Positions 1 to 8,313 of a stretch of 64,000 bases of DNA are shown one piece after another (the stretch's first letter is position 1; every line of letters starts with the position of its first letter). The position numbers and the translations under genes were made by a program. The notes below the pieces were generated by a model. That model was not told the origin of the DNA and did not search any database. It saw only the letters and a list, made by a program, of their open reading frames with translations. Source of the stretch: JACVRW01 sp963825345 (lineage in GTDB: Bacteria > Actinomycetota > Thermoleophilia > Solirubrobacterales > Thermoleophilaceae); contig CAWGSQ010000002.1 of the NCBI GenBank assembly GCA_963825345.1, forward strand, positions 186,001 to 250,000, given 5' to 3'.

Positions 1-920
1 CAGAGCAGGCCGCCGTTCTCGAGCCGCGCGCCGACCCGGGTCACGAAGTCGCGGGCGTGCTCGCGGGCGAGCGCCTGCGCCGCCTCGTGGTCGTACGGCT
101 CGCCGGCGTTGCTCCACGGACGCAGGTCGTGGACGGTGCGGCCCCAGTAGTTCCTGTAGAGCGGATGCGCCGGGTAGCCGTTCTCGTCGTTCCAGACGAG
201 CTCGACCGTCGCCCAGTCGATCGGCACCGCCACGGGTCCCGGCTCGGTGGACACCGGCAGCAGGTGGTCGAAGCCCTCCACCTCGGTCTGGTCGACGCAG
301 AACGCCCGCACGCCGTGATCCGCCAGCTCGCGCTCGAGCCCCGGCACGTACGCACATTCGGGTAGCCAGAAGCCGCCGGACCAATGGCCGAACCGCCGCA
401 TGTGCGAGGCGGTGCCCGTGGCGAGCTGGAGCCGCAGGCCGGCGTCCGTCGCGATCAGGGGAAGCAGCGCGTGCGTGGCCGCGGAGGTCCAGAGCTCCGC
501 GCCCTCGAGCGCCCGGAAGGCGGCGTTGAGGTCGCGCCCGCGTTCCTCGAGGGCGCTCTCCGCGCGCGTGTAGTCGGACGCGGCGCGGCGCACCTCGGCC
601 GCCAGCCTGTGCTCGCCCCCGCCCTCGAGACCGGCGGCGTCCTCGGCGTGGATCGGGGCGCGGACCTCGCGCAGGAAGCGCATGTAGCGCTCGCCCGGCT
701 CGCCCCGCATCGCCTCGAGCTGGTCGCACAGCACGGGCGTCATCCCGATCGTCACGGGGGCGCCGTCGAGCACGTCGAGCAGCGGCAGGTACACGCACGC
801 CACGGCCTCCCAGAGCCACTCCTCGCCGAATGGCCAGGTGCCGAAGCCCTCCACGTAGGGCATGTGCGAGTGCAGCACGAGGGCGAGAGCGCCCGGCCGC
901 CTGCCGCCCGCGCCGCTCAT
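1..920 (-). CDS. GH57 (DUF1957-type) 1,4-alpha-glucan branching enzyme, N-terminal part
   Basis: Reads from an ATG at 920 down to the window edge without a stop, giving about 306 N-terminal residues; the C-terminus lies outside. The start LVLHSHMPYV (residues 14-23) is GH57 motif 1, and GFWLPECAY (183-191) holds the expected catalytic nucleophile Glu188, placed as in archaeal GH57 branching enzymes. The family transfers alpha-1,4-glucan segments to make alpha-1,6 branches in the cytoplasm. The start overlaps the stop of the upstream CPBP gene (ATGA), and a methyltransferase is first in the operon. In mycobacteria a GH57 branching enzyme (Rv3031) and a methyltransferase (Rv3030) together serve methylglucose lipopolysaccharide synthesis, so a similar methylated or storage glucan is a reasonable inference. 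The family call is firm; the product is not. Confidence 0.88.
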   Translation of the reverse strand, partial: MSGAGGRRPGALALVLHSHMPYVEGFGTWPFGEEWLWEAVACVYLPLLDVLDGAPVTIGMTPVLCDQLEAMRGEPGERYMRFLREVRAPIHAEDAAGLEGGGEHRLAAEVRRAASDYTRAESALEERGRDLNAAFRALEGAELWTSAATHALLPLIATDAGLRLQLATGTASHMRRFGHWSGGFWLPECAYVPGLERELADHGVRAFCVDQTEVEGFDHLLPVSTEPGPVAVPIDWATVELVWNDENGYPAHPLYRNYWGRTVHDLRPWSNAGEPYDHEAAQALAREHARDFVTRVGARLENGGLL

Positions 921-1723
921 GCCGGCACCGGGCTCGGCCAGCGCCCTGCCCTGAGAGGCGCGAGCAGGCAACCGAGGATCACGAGCAGGCCGATCAGGAT
1001 GGCGGGCAGCGGCACGACCGAGAGCATGGCGAATGTGTTGAACGCGGCGTGGATCGCGATCACTGCGAAGAGCGAGCCCGTGCGTTCGTAGACCAGGCAC
1101 TGGCCCACGCCGAACAGGGCGATGATCGGGAGGATGATCGCCGTGTCGAGACCCTGGAAGTGCAGGGAGCCGAACACGATCCCGTCGATCAGCGCGGCGA
1201 GCCACACCCGGAGGCGCGTGCGCAGCGCGCGGTAGAAGAAGGCGCGAAAGAAGATCTCCTCCGCGACCGGGGCCACCACTATCACGGCCAGCGCCACGGC
1301 AAAGCCGGCCACGAGGTTGTCCTCACCCAGCTCCTCGACGTTCGTCTCGTCCACGCCGAACAGCTCGATGTAGCCGAGCTCGATCCCCAGCATGAGGCCG
1401 AAGGCGAGCGCGGCCCAGCCGATCGTCGGCCACAGCCGCGTGGCGCGGATGCCGAAGTGCCAGCCCGGCGGCGTGCGCTTGATCGAGGCGAACAGCACGG
1501 CGGCGAGCACGAGCATCCCGTCCTGGACGAGGAGCAGCACGAGCAGGGCCACACCGGCCACCGCCTCGGAGATTCCGAAGGTGATGATCACCGGCAGCAG
1601 CGGGAAGCTCGCCACCGCGATCGCTCCAAACGCCGCGAACAGCGCCGCGGGCGCGTACCAGGGCGGCCACTGGGGGCGGGCCGCCTCCGGCAGCTCAGGA
1701 TCGCGGACCGCCGCCGCCGTCAA
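917..1723 (-). CDS. CPBP family intramembrane metalloprotease
   Basis: 268-residue polytopic membrane protein. The three CPBP (CAAX protease/bacteriocin-processing, ABI) motifs are visible in the C-terminal half: EEIFFR, then GSLHF, then HAAFN, supplying the Glu, His and Asn/His residues of the active site inside the membrane. The N-terminal third has additional hydrophobic segments. It is the middle gene of a translationally coupled set: its ATG overlaps the methyltransferase stop by 4 bases and its TGA overlaps the start of the GH57 gene. The substrate is unknown; in the family, roles range from prenyl-protein processing to self-immunity. Its place between a methyltransferase and a glucan enzyme suggests an envelope role, but that is inference. 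Confidence 0.85.
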   Translation of the reverse strand: MTAAAVRDPELPEAARPQWPPWYAPAALFAAFGAIAVASFPLLPVIITFGISEAVAGVALLVLLLVQDGMLVLAAVLFASIKRTPPGWHFGIRATRLWPTIGWAALAFGLMLGIELGYIELFGVDETNVEELGEDNLVAGFAVALAVIVVAPVAEEIFFRAFFYRALRTRLRVWLAALIDGIVFGSLHFQGLDTAIILPIIALFGVGQCLVYERTGSLFAVIAIHAAFNTFAMLSVVPLPAILIGLLVILGCLLAPLRAGRWPSPVPA

Positions 1724-2478
1724 GGGCGGAGCGCCGCGACGAAGTCGAGCGCGCGCTCGAGCGGACCGGGCCGAAGCGCGAAGTCCCTCGCGGAGATGGC
1801 GGGCGTGAAGCGGTCGTAGAAGGGCTTAGTGATCCCGAGCGCCGGGTGCACACGGTCCCAGCCGGCGCGCAGCGCCAGCTCGTGCGCCCGCAGCACGCGC
1901 GCATGGAACAGGCCGAGCAACTCGACATCGCCGAACACTCTCTCGCAGAGTGCGCGGAACTCCTCGGCGCGGTACTCCTTCAGGTGCCACGGGTTGTCCG
2001 ATTTCTCAGCCCCGGGCGGGGCGAGCGTGAGCAGGTTGGGCGTGGAGACGAAGGCGATTCCGCCCGGGCGCAGGATGTCACGGAGGTGCCGCAGCACGGC
2101 CTCGGGATCGGCCACGTGCTCGATCGTCTGGAGGAAGACGACGGCGTCGCAGGGCTCGGAGTAGTCCTCCACCAGATCCCGCACGAAGCGCACGCCGGGG
2201 CGCGTGTACTTGAGGCGCGCGTGCTCGTGGGCCTCGGGGTTCGCGTCCACGCCCGTGACCCGTCGCGCCCGGCGCGCCAGCACGTCCACCCCGTAGCCCT
2301 CGCCGCACGCCATATCGACCACATCGCGGCCCTGGCAGCGCTCGGCCACCCACTCGTACACCGCCAGGTGGCGCCGGAACCAGTAGTTCTCGGCGGGCAC
2401 GTCGGGCAGCGTGCGCTCGCCCGTCAGCTCTAGCGGCGGCACACCCTCGGGCTGCGCTCTCTGGACCGTGTCCTGCAT
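1720..2478 (-). CDS. Class I SAM-dependent methyltransferase
   Basis: 252 residues with a Rossmann methyltransferase core: VVDMACGEGYGVDVLA is motif I for S-adenosylmethionine, GVDANPEA is the acidic end of beta-2, and a FLQTIEHVADPEAVL stretch matches the post-motif region of Methyltransf_11/23 proteins. First gene of the minus-strand operon with the CPBP protease and GH57 branching enzyme, with ATGA coupling to the next gene. By analogy with mycobacterial Rv3030 beside Rv3031, the acceptor could be a glucan sugar hydroxyl; this is an inference from context only. It diverges from another methyltransferase gene across only 36 bases. Confidence 0.85.
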   Translation of the reverse strand: MQDTVQRAQPEGVPPLELTGERTLPDVPAENYWFRRHLAVYEWVAERCQGRDVVDMACGEGYGVDVLARRARRVTGVDANPEAHEHARLKYTRPGVRFVRDLVEDYSEPCDAVVFLQTIEHVADPEAVLRHLRDILRPGGIAFVSTPNLLTLAPPGAEKSDNPWHLKEYRAEEFRALCERVFGDVELLGLFHARVLRAHELALRAGWDRVHPALGITKPFYDRFTPAISARDFALRPGPLERALDFVAALRP

Positions 2479-2514
2479 GGCCGGGCCAGTCTAGGTACTA
2501 GGCTCCTCCCGCCC

Positions 2515-3423
2515 ATGCAGACGGCAGAGACCATCAGGGACGCGAACGTGCGCTACCACGACCTCGCCGCCGAGCACTACGACTCGAAGTGGGGCATCAA
2601 CTACGGCGCCGTCGGCCAGGCACAGGTCACGAGCAAGCTGCGCAAGGCGCTCGGGCAGGAGCCGAGCCACTACGGCCGCGCGCTCGAGATCGGCGCCGGC
2701 ACCGGCTATTTCTCGCTCAACCTCCTGCGGGCCGGCGTGATCGGCGAGGCCGTGGCCACCGACATCTCCCCCGGGATGCTCCGCAAGCTCGAGCGCTCCG
2801 CGGCCGACCTTGGCCTCTCCGTCGAGACCGCGGCCTGCGAGGCGGAGGCGCTGCCGTTCGACGACGACTCGTTCGATCTGGTCTTCGGGCACGCGGTGCT
2901 CCACCACCTTCCCGACCTCGGAGCCGCTTTCCGCGAGTTCCGGCGCGTGCTGCGTCCCGGTGGCGTGATGGCCTTCTGCGGCGAGCCGTCCCACTACGGC
3001 GACCGGATCGCGGCGTGGCCCAAGCGCGGCGCCAACGCGGTGGCGCCGCTGTGGCGAACGCTGATGGGTGCCGGGCCGCGCCCATCCAACGGGAATGGCA
3101 ACGGCGGCTGGAGCGAGGAGGACAGCCTCGAGCAGGTGGTGGACGTGCATGCCTTCACGCCCGCGGACCTCTCCTCACAGGCATCGCGCGCCGGCTTCGA
3201 GGCGGTCCGAGTCAGCGGCGAGGAGCTCGCGGCCAGCCTCTTCGGCTGGGCCAACCGCACGCTCGAGGCGTCGGCCGACCCGGACGACGTCCCGTGGGCA
3301 TGGCGCGTGTACGCCTACCGCGGGTACCTGCTGCTCCAGACCCTCGACCGCTCCCTGCTCGAACCACGCCTGCCGGCGGCGCTCTTCTACAACCTGCTGC
3401 TCTCAGCGCGCGTTCCCGCCTGA
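2515..3423 (+). CDS. Class I SAM-dependent methyltransferase (second, unrelated copy)
   Basis: 302 residues. SAM-binding motif LEIGAGTGYFSLNLL lies near residues 61-75, followed by ATDISPGML (beta-2) and FGHAVLHHLPDLGAAFREF, typical of Methyltransf_11. The C-terminal 120 residues are longer than in the minimal fold and include a Gly/Asn-rich linker. The acceptor is not recognisable. The 36-base gap to the divergent methyltransferase means both promoters must overlap the opposite gene or be very compact. The 3' end overlaps the convergent YihY gene by 37 bases, so the last codons of both genes are read on both strands. Confidence 0.85.
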   Translation: MQTAETIRDANVRYHDLAAEHYDSKWGINYGAVGQAQVTSKLRKALGQEPSHYGRALEIGAGTGYFSLNLLRAGVIGEAVATDISPGMLRKLERSAADLGLSVETAACEAEALPFDDDSFDLVFGHAVLHHLPDLGAAFREFRRVLRPGGVMAFCGEPSHYGDRIAAWPKRGANAVAPLWRTLMGAGPRPSNGNGNGGWSEEDSLEQVVDVHAFTPADLSSQASRAGFEAVRVSGEELAASLFGWANRTLEASADPDDVPWAWRVYAYRGYLLLQTLDRSLLEPRLPAALFYNLLLSARVPA

Positions 3424-4340
3424 GGCTCACGCCGCGGCTCGGGCACGCCGGCCCGCACCGCCTCCAGCTGCGCCGCGAAGGCGAGCCCGGCGAACAGCGA
3501 GACCGACGAGAGGAAGGTCCACAGCAGCACTCCGATCGTGCCCGCGATCGGCCCGTACGTGGCGCCGAACGAGTCCGTCGCGTCCATATAGATGGCGAGC
3601 ACGCCCATGAAGACAAGCCAGAGCAGCACGGACACGGCAGCCCCGAAAGCGAGCCAGGACGCCTCGGGCTGCCGGCGGCTCGGTGAGTACTCGAAGAGAA
3701 GGGCCACGGACGCGACGGCGAACGCGAGTCCGAGCGGCCAGCGGGCGACCCTCCAGATCGAGTCGAAGGCCTCGCCCCAGTCGAGCGCGTCACGAATCGC
3801 GGCACCGCCCATGAGGACCACGAGCGACAGCAGCGCGAACAGCCCCGCCGTCAGCGCTAGCGCCAGGCCAACCAGGTACTTCCGCACGAACGGCCGGTCG
3901 CGCTCCACGCCGTAGATCCGGTTCGCCCCACGCTCGACCTGCCCCATGGCGGACATCCCGGCGAGAAGGGCGGCCAGGCCGCCGGCCGCCAGGGCGGTCT
4001 CACCGGATTCATGAGCGCTCTTCGAGCCCTGTCGCAGCGCATCCGTGAGGATCTCGCCCGGCGCGCCCGGGGTCAGATCCTGAATCGTGTCCCGCACGAT
4101 GCGCGTGAAGTCGTCCTGGCCGAGCGCGACCGCGAGACCGACGACGGCTATCAGCGCGGGCAGCAACGTGAGCGTGAACTGGAACGCGAGCGCGCGTGAG
4201 TGGCTGAACCCGTCCGCGGCGCGAAAGCGCGTCGCGGTGTCCGCCACCAGCCGGCGCCTGCCCGTCCGGCGGAGCGTGTCGTAAGCCTCGTCGCCCTCGA
4301 GCTCCCCGCGCGTCGTGGGCACAGAGCTGGCGGTAGTCAC
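3387..4340 (-). CDS. YihY/virulence factor BrkB family membrane protein
   Basis: 317 residues from a GTG start. The pattern fits the YihY/BrkB family: an amphipathic N-terminal stretch, then RAADGFSHSRALAFQFTL-type sequence leading into about six transmembrane segments, with the conserved long periplasmic region between the first two. The family was once called ribonuclease BN by mistake; its real function is uncertain, with roles in envelope integrity proposed. Convergent overlap of 37 bases with the plus-strand methyltransferase. A tiny membrane-protein gene lies only 3 bases upstream and may be co-transcribed. Confidence 0.85.
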   Translation of the reverse strand: MTTASSVPTTRGELEGDEAYDTLRRTGRRRLVADTATRFRAADGFSHSRALAFQFTLTLLPALIAVVGLAVALGQDDFTRIVRDTIQDLTPGAPGEILTDALRQGSKSAHESGETALAAGGLAALLAGMSAMGQVERGANRIYGVERDRPFVRKYLVGLALALTAGLFALLSLVVLMGGAAIRDALDWGEAFDSIWRVARWPLGLAFAVASVALLFEYSPSRRQPEASWLAFGAAVSVLLWLVFMGVLAIYMDATDSFGATYGPIAGTIGVLLWTFLSSVSLFAGLAFAAQLEAVRAGVPEPRREPQAGTRAESSRL

Positions 4341-4343
4341 TCG

Positions 4344-4451
4344 CTAGTTGAGATTGATGACACCGAGCAGAAGTAACAGGAACAGGGTGCCGACGAGCGA
4401 TGCCAGGATCGACCCCATGCAGCCGAGCCGGTTCGAGAAGAAGACGAACAC
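4344..4451 (-). CDS. Small hydrophobic membrane protein, 35 residues
   Basis: Short reading frame from GTG at 4451 to TAG at 4344. It begins VFVFFSNRLGCMG and continues as one strongly hydrophobic helix (SILASLVGTLFLLLLLGV) with a short polar end. Similar single-helix proteins with an N-terminal FFSNRLGC-type start are common in actinobacteria as far as I recall; function unknown. It sits 5 bases after the stop of the 148-residue gene and 3 bases before the YihY start, so it looks like a genuine middle gene of that operon. The Shine-Dalgarno match (AGAG) is weak, which keeps the start uncertain. Confidence 0.55.
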   Translation of the reverse strand: MFVFFSNRLGCMGSILASLVGTLFLLLLLGVINLN

Positions 4452-4456
4452 GTTCT

Positions 4457-4903
4457 CTAGCGCGCGCTGAGCGTGCTCGACAGCCGGTCGAGCGCTGCCT
4501 GCTCCTCCGGGCTCACTTCCTTGCCGCCGATGCCGAGGGTGCCGCCCTCCTTGTGGGCGCGAGCCACCACGTCGGCGAGCCGCAGGACGAACTGGCGGTA
4601 GTCCTCTGCCTCCTCGGGTGTCGCCTTTTCCTCGACGATCCGGACGGCCTCCCGGATCTGCTCAGGTATCTGGTCGGGCTGCCCGGCCGACTCCCGGTCC
4701 AGCGATGGCGGCGATGCCACGAGCTCCTGGAGTAGCTCGCTGCCGGCCTCGTCGCGCTTGGCCGCCGCGTACGCCTTTCCGAGCGCGAGGCTCTCGCGGA
4801 AGGTGCCTCCGCGGTCGGCCAGCGCCACCATCACACCGGCCAGTGCGGGCGCCCGCGCCACGCGCTCCCACTCGTCTGCATTGAATTCGCTCTTCGTAGT
4901 CAT
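4457..4903 (-). CDS. Conserved hypothetical protein, 148 residues
   Basis: Soluble, acidic, helical protein with no signal peptide or membrane segment. The N-terminus (FNADEWERVARAPALAG) followed by LADRGGTFRESLALGKAYA resembles a family of short actinobacterial and cyanobacterial proteins of unknown function that I recognise only by pattern. The C-terminal half has a KEGGTLGIGGKEVSPEE segment. It lies 9 bases after the membrane-protein gene that starts at 6160 and ahead of the 35-residue membrane peptide and YihY, so all may form one operon. Confidence 0.7.
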   Translation of the reverse strand: MTTKSEFNADEWERVARAPALAGVMVALADRGGTFRESLALGKAYAAAKRDEAGSELLQELVASPPSLDRESAGQPDQIPEQIREAVRIVEEKATPEEAEDYRQFVLRLADVVARAHKEGGTLGIGGKEVSPEEQAALDRLSSTLSAR

Positions 4904-4912
4904 ACAGGCCTG

Positions 4913-6160
4913 CTACCCGAGGGCGACGAGGGTCACGCAGGGCGCCGCGGCCGATGCGAGCAGCGCCCAGTCGATCGCGCGGGAGCGCAGCCGCAGGGGC
5001 ACCGCCGGCGCCGGCGGCTCGTGCGCGGCGGCCTCGCGAATCACCCACGCGAGCACCGCGTCGAGGAAAGCGGCGGGGCGGTTCGGGGCGTCGGAGACGC
5101 GCGCTGCGAGCGCGCGGCCGGCGCTGGCGAGGCGGCCCTCGGAGGCGATTGCGTCGAGCACCTCGGCGGCCTCGGGCGCCGACGGCACCCGTCGCAGGCG
5201 GCCGAGGGCTCGGCGCGAGACCTCACGGAGCCCGGCGGCCCGCGCTGCCGAGCGCAGCCAGGTGGCCACGAGCACGAGCAGCGCCGCGCGACTCGCGCGC
5301 CTGAGCGCCGTGTCGAGCCCGAGGCCGCCGCCGAGCGCGAATGCGAACGCTCCACCGGCCAGGATGGCGGCGAACACGAGGCCGGCTGGGATTGGCTCTC
5401 GGTCCGGGCGGGAGAGCAGCCAGGCCAACGACAGCCAGACCAGCACGGCCGCGAGCAGGGCCCAGGCGGTGCTCGACAGCAGCAGCACGAAGGCAACGAG
5501 AGCCGCCGCGGCCACCACGCGCGGGTCGAAACGGCCGGGCGGCAGAAGATCGTTGCGTTTTCCGCAACGATCTTCTGCCACCTGCCTGGCCGGGCCTTCC
5601 CTCGGTGCTGCCGTTGAACCCTCCGCCGCCGCCCACGCCAGGAGCCCGCGCCGGTACACGAGCACCTGCACCGTGCTCGCGAACGCCGCCCAGACCAGCA
5701 GGCCCGCGAGCGTGAGCGCCAGGGCGTCCGCGCTGCCGACCTCGATCCCGACCCGGCGGCCGATCGCGTCGTATGTGCCTGCGTACGCGTCGAGCCCGCC
5801 GGTGATCACCCAGATGAAGAACGCGGTCGTGGCCGCGTTGTGGAGCAGGCGCACGGTGGCACATGCGAGGAGCTGTGGCCAGAAGCCGACGTTACGGGCG
5901 TGGAGACGGCCGAGCATCGGCGCGCTCACGGCCTGGGTCAGCGGAACTCCGAGGCGAGCCGGCCCGATGATCGCCACGGTCTCGAGCATGGCCGCGGCGC
6001 TGGCACCGAAGCCGAGCCGGGCGCCGCGGCGCTCAGCCACGCGCGCGAGCGCAACGCCACCGGCCAGGGCGATCCAGAAGCCGCCCGTGGGCGCGGCCCG
6101 CGCGGCGAGGAACGAGACCACGGCCACGTGGGCCGGACCGGTCGCGGCGCGCGCAGCCAT
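4913..6160 (-). CDS. Polytopic membrane protein, C-terminal half EcfT-like (uncertain)
   Basis: The start was placed at the ATG at 6160 (MAARAATGPAHVAVV), because a longer frame to 6325 would overlap the neighbouring gene and reads as low-complexity non-coding sequence. This leaves 415 residues with roughly eight to nine hydrophobic segments. Residues after about 200 (STAWALLAAVLVWLSLAWLL, then RASRAALLVLVATWLRSAARAAGL and an Arg-rich helix) have the look of energy-coupling-factor T subunits, but no A or S component is nearby, so this is a guess. A perfect 17-bp inverted repeat interrupts the coding sequence between the two halves, encoding the polar linker AEDRCGKRNDLLPP. It could be two fused or juxtaposed domains. 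Confidence 0.6.
   Translation of the reverse strand: MAARAATGPAHVAVVSFLAARAAPTGGFWIALAGGVALARVAERRGARLGFGASAAAMLETVAIIGPARLGVPLTQAVSAPMLGRLHARNVGFWPQLLACATVRLLHNAATTAFFIWVITGGLDAYAGTYDAIGRRVGIEVGSADALALTLAGLLVWAAFASTVQVLVYRRGLLAWAAAEGSTAAPREGPARQVAEDRCGKRNDLLPPGRFDPRVVAAAALVAFVLLLSSTAWALLAAVLVWLSLAWLLSRPDREPIPAGLVFAAILAGGAFAFALGGGLGLDTALRRASRAALLVLVATWLRSAARAAGLREVSRRALGRLRRVPSAPEAAEVLDAIASEGRLASAGRALAARVSDAPNRPAAFLDAVLAWVIREAAAHEPPAPAVPLRLRSRAIDWALLASAAAPCVTLVALG
5541..5579. repeat. Perfect 17-bp inverted repeat inside a coding sequence
   Basis: Left arm 5541-5557 and right arm 5563-5579 are exact reverse complements, separated by TTTTC. Each arm is GGCAGAAGATCGTTGCG or its complement. The element is less GC-rich than its surroundings and falls in the polar linker of the membrane protein, so it reads as an in-frame insertion of a small palindromic element (REP/MITE-like) or a hairpin acting on the mRNA. 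I saw no second copy of the arm sequence elsewhere in the window. Confidence 0.85.
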
Positions 6161-6254
6161 GAAGAACGACCGTAGCGGGGACGGTTGTACCGTCCCCGCC
6201 AGAGTCGTGGTTGGTCGGGACTCCCGGGCCGGAGGGCCTCGGGGCGGTTTGGGT

Positions 6255-6575
6255 CTAGCTGCCGGAGTAGTGCCGGATCGGAGACTCGGCGATGCGGCGA
6301 CCGAGGTCGGCCACATCGTCGTCACTCAGCTGCGCGGTCGGGAAGCCAGCCTGCTCCAGCTCGTCGCGGACACGCTGCACGCCCTGGATGTAATCCAGCT
6401 TTGCGCCCAGCTTCACCATCACCGACTTCGCGTTCTCGTCGTCGATGGCTGCACTTCCATCCGCCGACGGCTTGATGAGCCAGGACTTGACGGCCTCGGC
6501 CTCAGCCAGCGTGAGCTCAAGGCTCACGCTCTGGTCAGCACTCTCAGGGAGACCATTGGTCACCTCGATGGACAT
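6255..6575 (-). CDS. Conserved hypothetical protein, 106 residues
   Basis: Small acidic cytoplasmic protein (MSIEVTNGLPESADQ...). It has two predicted helical blocks: LTLAEAEAVKSWLIKP and VMVKLGAKLDYIQGVQRVRDELEQAG, ending in a DVADLGRRIAESP segment. No metal-binding motif, signal or membrane helix is visible, and I do not recognise the family. The base composition is less extreme than in its neighbours. It lies between the PhoX-like gene and the polytopic membrane protein, all on the minus strand, with gaps of 73 and 94 bases, so shared transcription is possible but not shown. Confidence 0.65.
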   Translation of the reverse strand: MSIEVTNGLPESADQSVSLELTLAEAEAVKSWLIKPSADGSAAIDDENAKSVMVKLGAKLDYIQGVQRVRDELEQAGFPTAQLSDDDVADLGRRIAESPIRHYSGS

Positions 6576-6648
6576 GTTTTGCGTATCGGCTTGGTCGCGC
6601 CTTCCTTGAACTTGGACGGGAATCCTGGACGCCCGCGCAAGGGGCGCG

Positions 6649-8274
6649 TCAGCCGAGCACGCGGATCCGCCGCACCACGCTCAGGCGGCGCCCGTTCGGC
6701 AGCCGTGCCGTGACCACCAGGCGTGCGGTGAGCTGGCGGCGGCTGCGGAGCAGGCGCCGCCGCGCCGCCGGAGCGAGACGCAGGCGTCGGCGCGGCGACC
6801 GATCCAGCCTGCGGAAGCGCCTCCGCGCGAGCGCCACGGTGCGCGGCCGCTCCGTTGTGCCGTCCGGACCGGGGCTTCGAAGCAGGTCGGGGGTGTCGAG
6901 CACGGCGACAACCCGCGCCCCGGCGGGCGCGCGGATCTCGGTCACGAGACCACGCCTCACGAGCGTCAGCCGCCCGATTCGGCGCCGCACCTTCACGCGC
7001 AATTCGCCCTCGCCGCCTCGGAGTGGCCCGCTGCGTCGCTCGCCCGCGGGCAGCCCGAACGGGCTCGCGCCCGCTGTGAGCGGCTGGCGGAAGGGCCCGC
7101 TGATCTCGTACACCGCGCCGGGTCCCGGTGCACTGGGGCTCTGCGGGTGGGCGCGCTGGGACGTGCAGTACATGCGCGTACCCGACGGATCGAACACGAC
7201 GCCACACACCTCGGACTTGAACTCGCCCTCGACGGGGTGCGCCGGACCGGTGAAGCGCAGGAATGGCGAGACCTCGCGCTCTGGGGTGATCAGCCCGATC
7301 TCCATGTTGCCGCCGTCCTCGCACACGAAGATCTCTCCGGCCGCCGAGACGGTCACGTTGTCGACCGCGTCGAGCGAGGAGTCCGGCGCGGCGGCATGGT
7401 CGAAGACGATCTCCAACGTTCCGGTCCGCGAGTCGTAGGCCCACAGCCGCTTGTCGCCCTTGGTCGTGAAATAGAGGACGCCGCCGTCATGCCAGATCCC
7501 CTCGCCGCCGTTGAAGGGCGTCATCCCGGCCACCTGCTGGCGAGTGGGCGTCTGCACGGGCGCCGGGGTGGGGTTGGGCACCTCTCGCCAGCTCACGCGG
7601 CCGTCCGCAGCCACCAGGGCCACCTCGAGCACGCCGTCCGAGAGATCCGGGTACGCAGCCGGCGTGAAGCGATAGAAGCCGCCGTCGGGCTTGTCCTCGG
7701 TCAGGTAGAGCTGCCGCTGGGAGGGCTCGACCGCCGCCGCCTCATGGTTGAAGATCCCCAGCGCGGGGCGCGCCACGGCCATGAGCTTGCCCGCGGGGTC
7801 GCACTCCCACACGAGGCCCGAGTCGTGCTCCTCGCACGAAAGCCAGGTGCCCCAGGGAGTTGGACCGCCGGCGCAGTTGGCATTCGTGCCGCCGAGGATG
7901 CGATAGGCCGCTGCGACGCCTCCGTCCGGCCGGAAGCGGATCGCTGACGTGCCGGCCCCGGTCGGAGCGAGCGACTCCGAGTTCGTGACGAGGATCCATC
8001 CGCCCTCGGCGGTCGAGAAGGTGGCCTGTCCGTCCGGGAAGACCGGCCAGGGATAGCCGGCAACCTGCGACAGCCCGCGCGCAACCTCACGCGAGCTGAA
8101 CCCCGGCGGGAGCATCAGGCCATTTGCGTCCGGCGGACCCAGTGCGCCGTAGGGGCTGGCCCCGGCTCGGGCTGGGGCGGCCAGCGCCTCCCGAAGCAGG
8201 CGTGGAGGTCCCGCCAGCGCCCCTGCCGCGAGCGCACCGGAGACGATCAGCTGACGTCGGCTGATCCCGTCCAT
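6649..8274 (-). CDS. PhoX (DUF839) family secreted phosphatase-like protein
   Basis: 541 residues. The N-terminus MDGISRRQLIVSGALAAGALAG is a Tat signal with the twin Arg at 6-7. The mature region shows features of DUF839/PhoX proteins: LMLPPGFSSREVARGL, GGTNANCAGGPTPWGTWLSCEE (the conserved Cys-Glu cofactor region), then NHEAA, YLTEDKPDGGFYRF and a CEDGGNMEIG motif. PhoX enzymes are Ca/Fe-dependent beta-propeller alkaline phosphatases exported folded via Tat, usually for phosphate scavenging. The C-terminal 130 residues are unusually Arg-rich (for example RRRFRRLDRSPRRRLRL), not part of the propeller, and may bind the anionic cell surface. Activity on phosphate esters is inferred from the family. 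Confidence 0.85.
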   Translation of the reverse strand: MDGISRRQLIVSGALAAGALAGPPRLLREALAAPARAGASPYGALGPPDANGLMLPPGFSSREVARGLSQVAGYPWPVFPDGQATFSTAEGGWILVTNSESLAPTGAGTSAIRFRPDGGVAAAYRILGGTNANCAGGPTPWGTWLSCEEHDSGLVWECDPAGKLMAVARPALGIFNHEAAAVEPSQRQLYLTEDKPDGGFYRFTPAAYPDLSDGVLEVALVAADGRVSWREVPNPTPAPVQTPTRQQVAGMTPFNGGEGIWHDGGVLYFTTKGDKRLWAYDSRTGTLEIVFDHAAAPDSSLDAVDNVTVSAAGEIFVCEDGGNMEIGLITPEREVSPFLRFTGPAHPVEGEFKSEVCGVVFDPSGTRMYCTSQRAHPQSPSAPGPGAVYEISGPFRQPLTAGASPFGLPAGERRSGPLRGGEGELRVKVRRRIGRLTLVRRGLVTEIRAPAGARVVAVLDTPDLLRSPGPDGTTERPRTVALARRRFRRLDRSPRRRLRLAPAARRRLLRSRRQLTARLVVTARLPNGRRLSVVRRIRVLG

Positions 8275-8313
8275 CCGGAGGGGTTGTACCCGATCGCCTA
8301 GCCTGAGGCGTCA

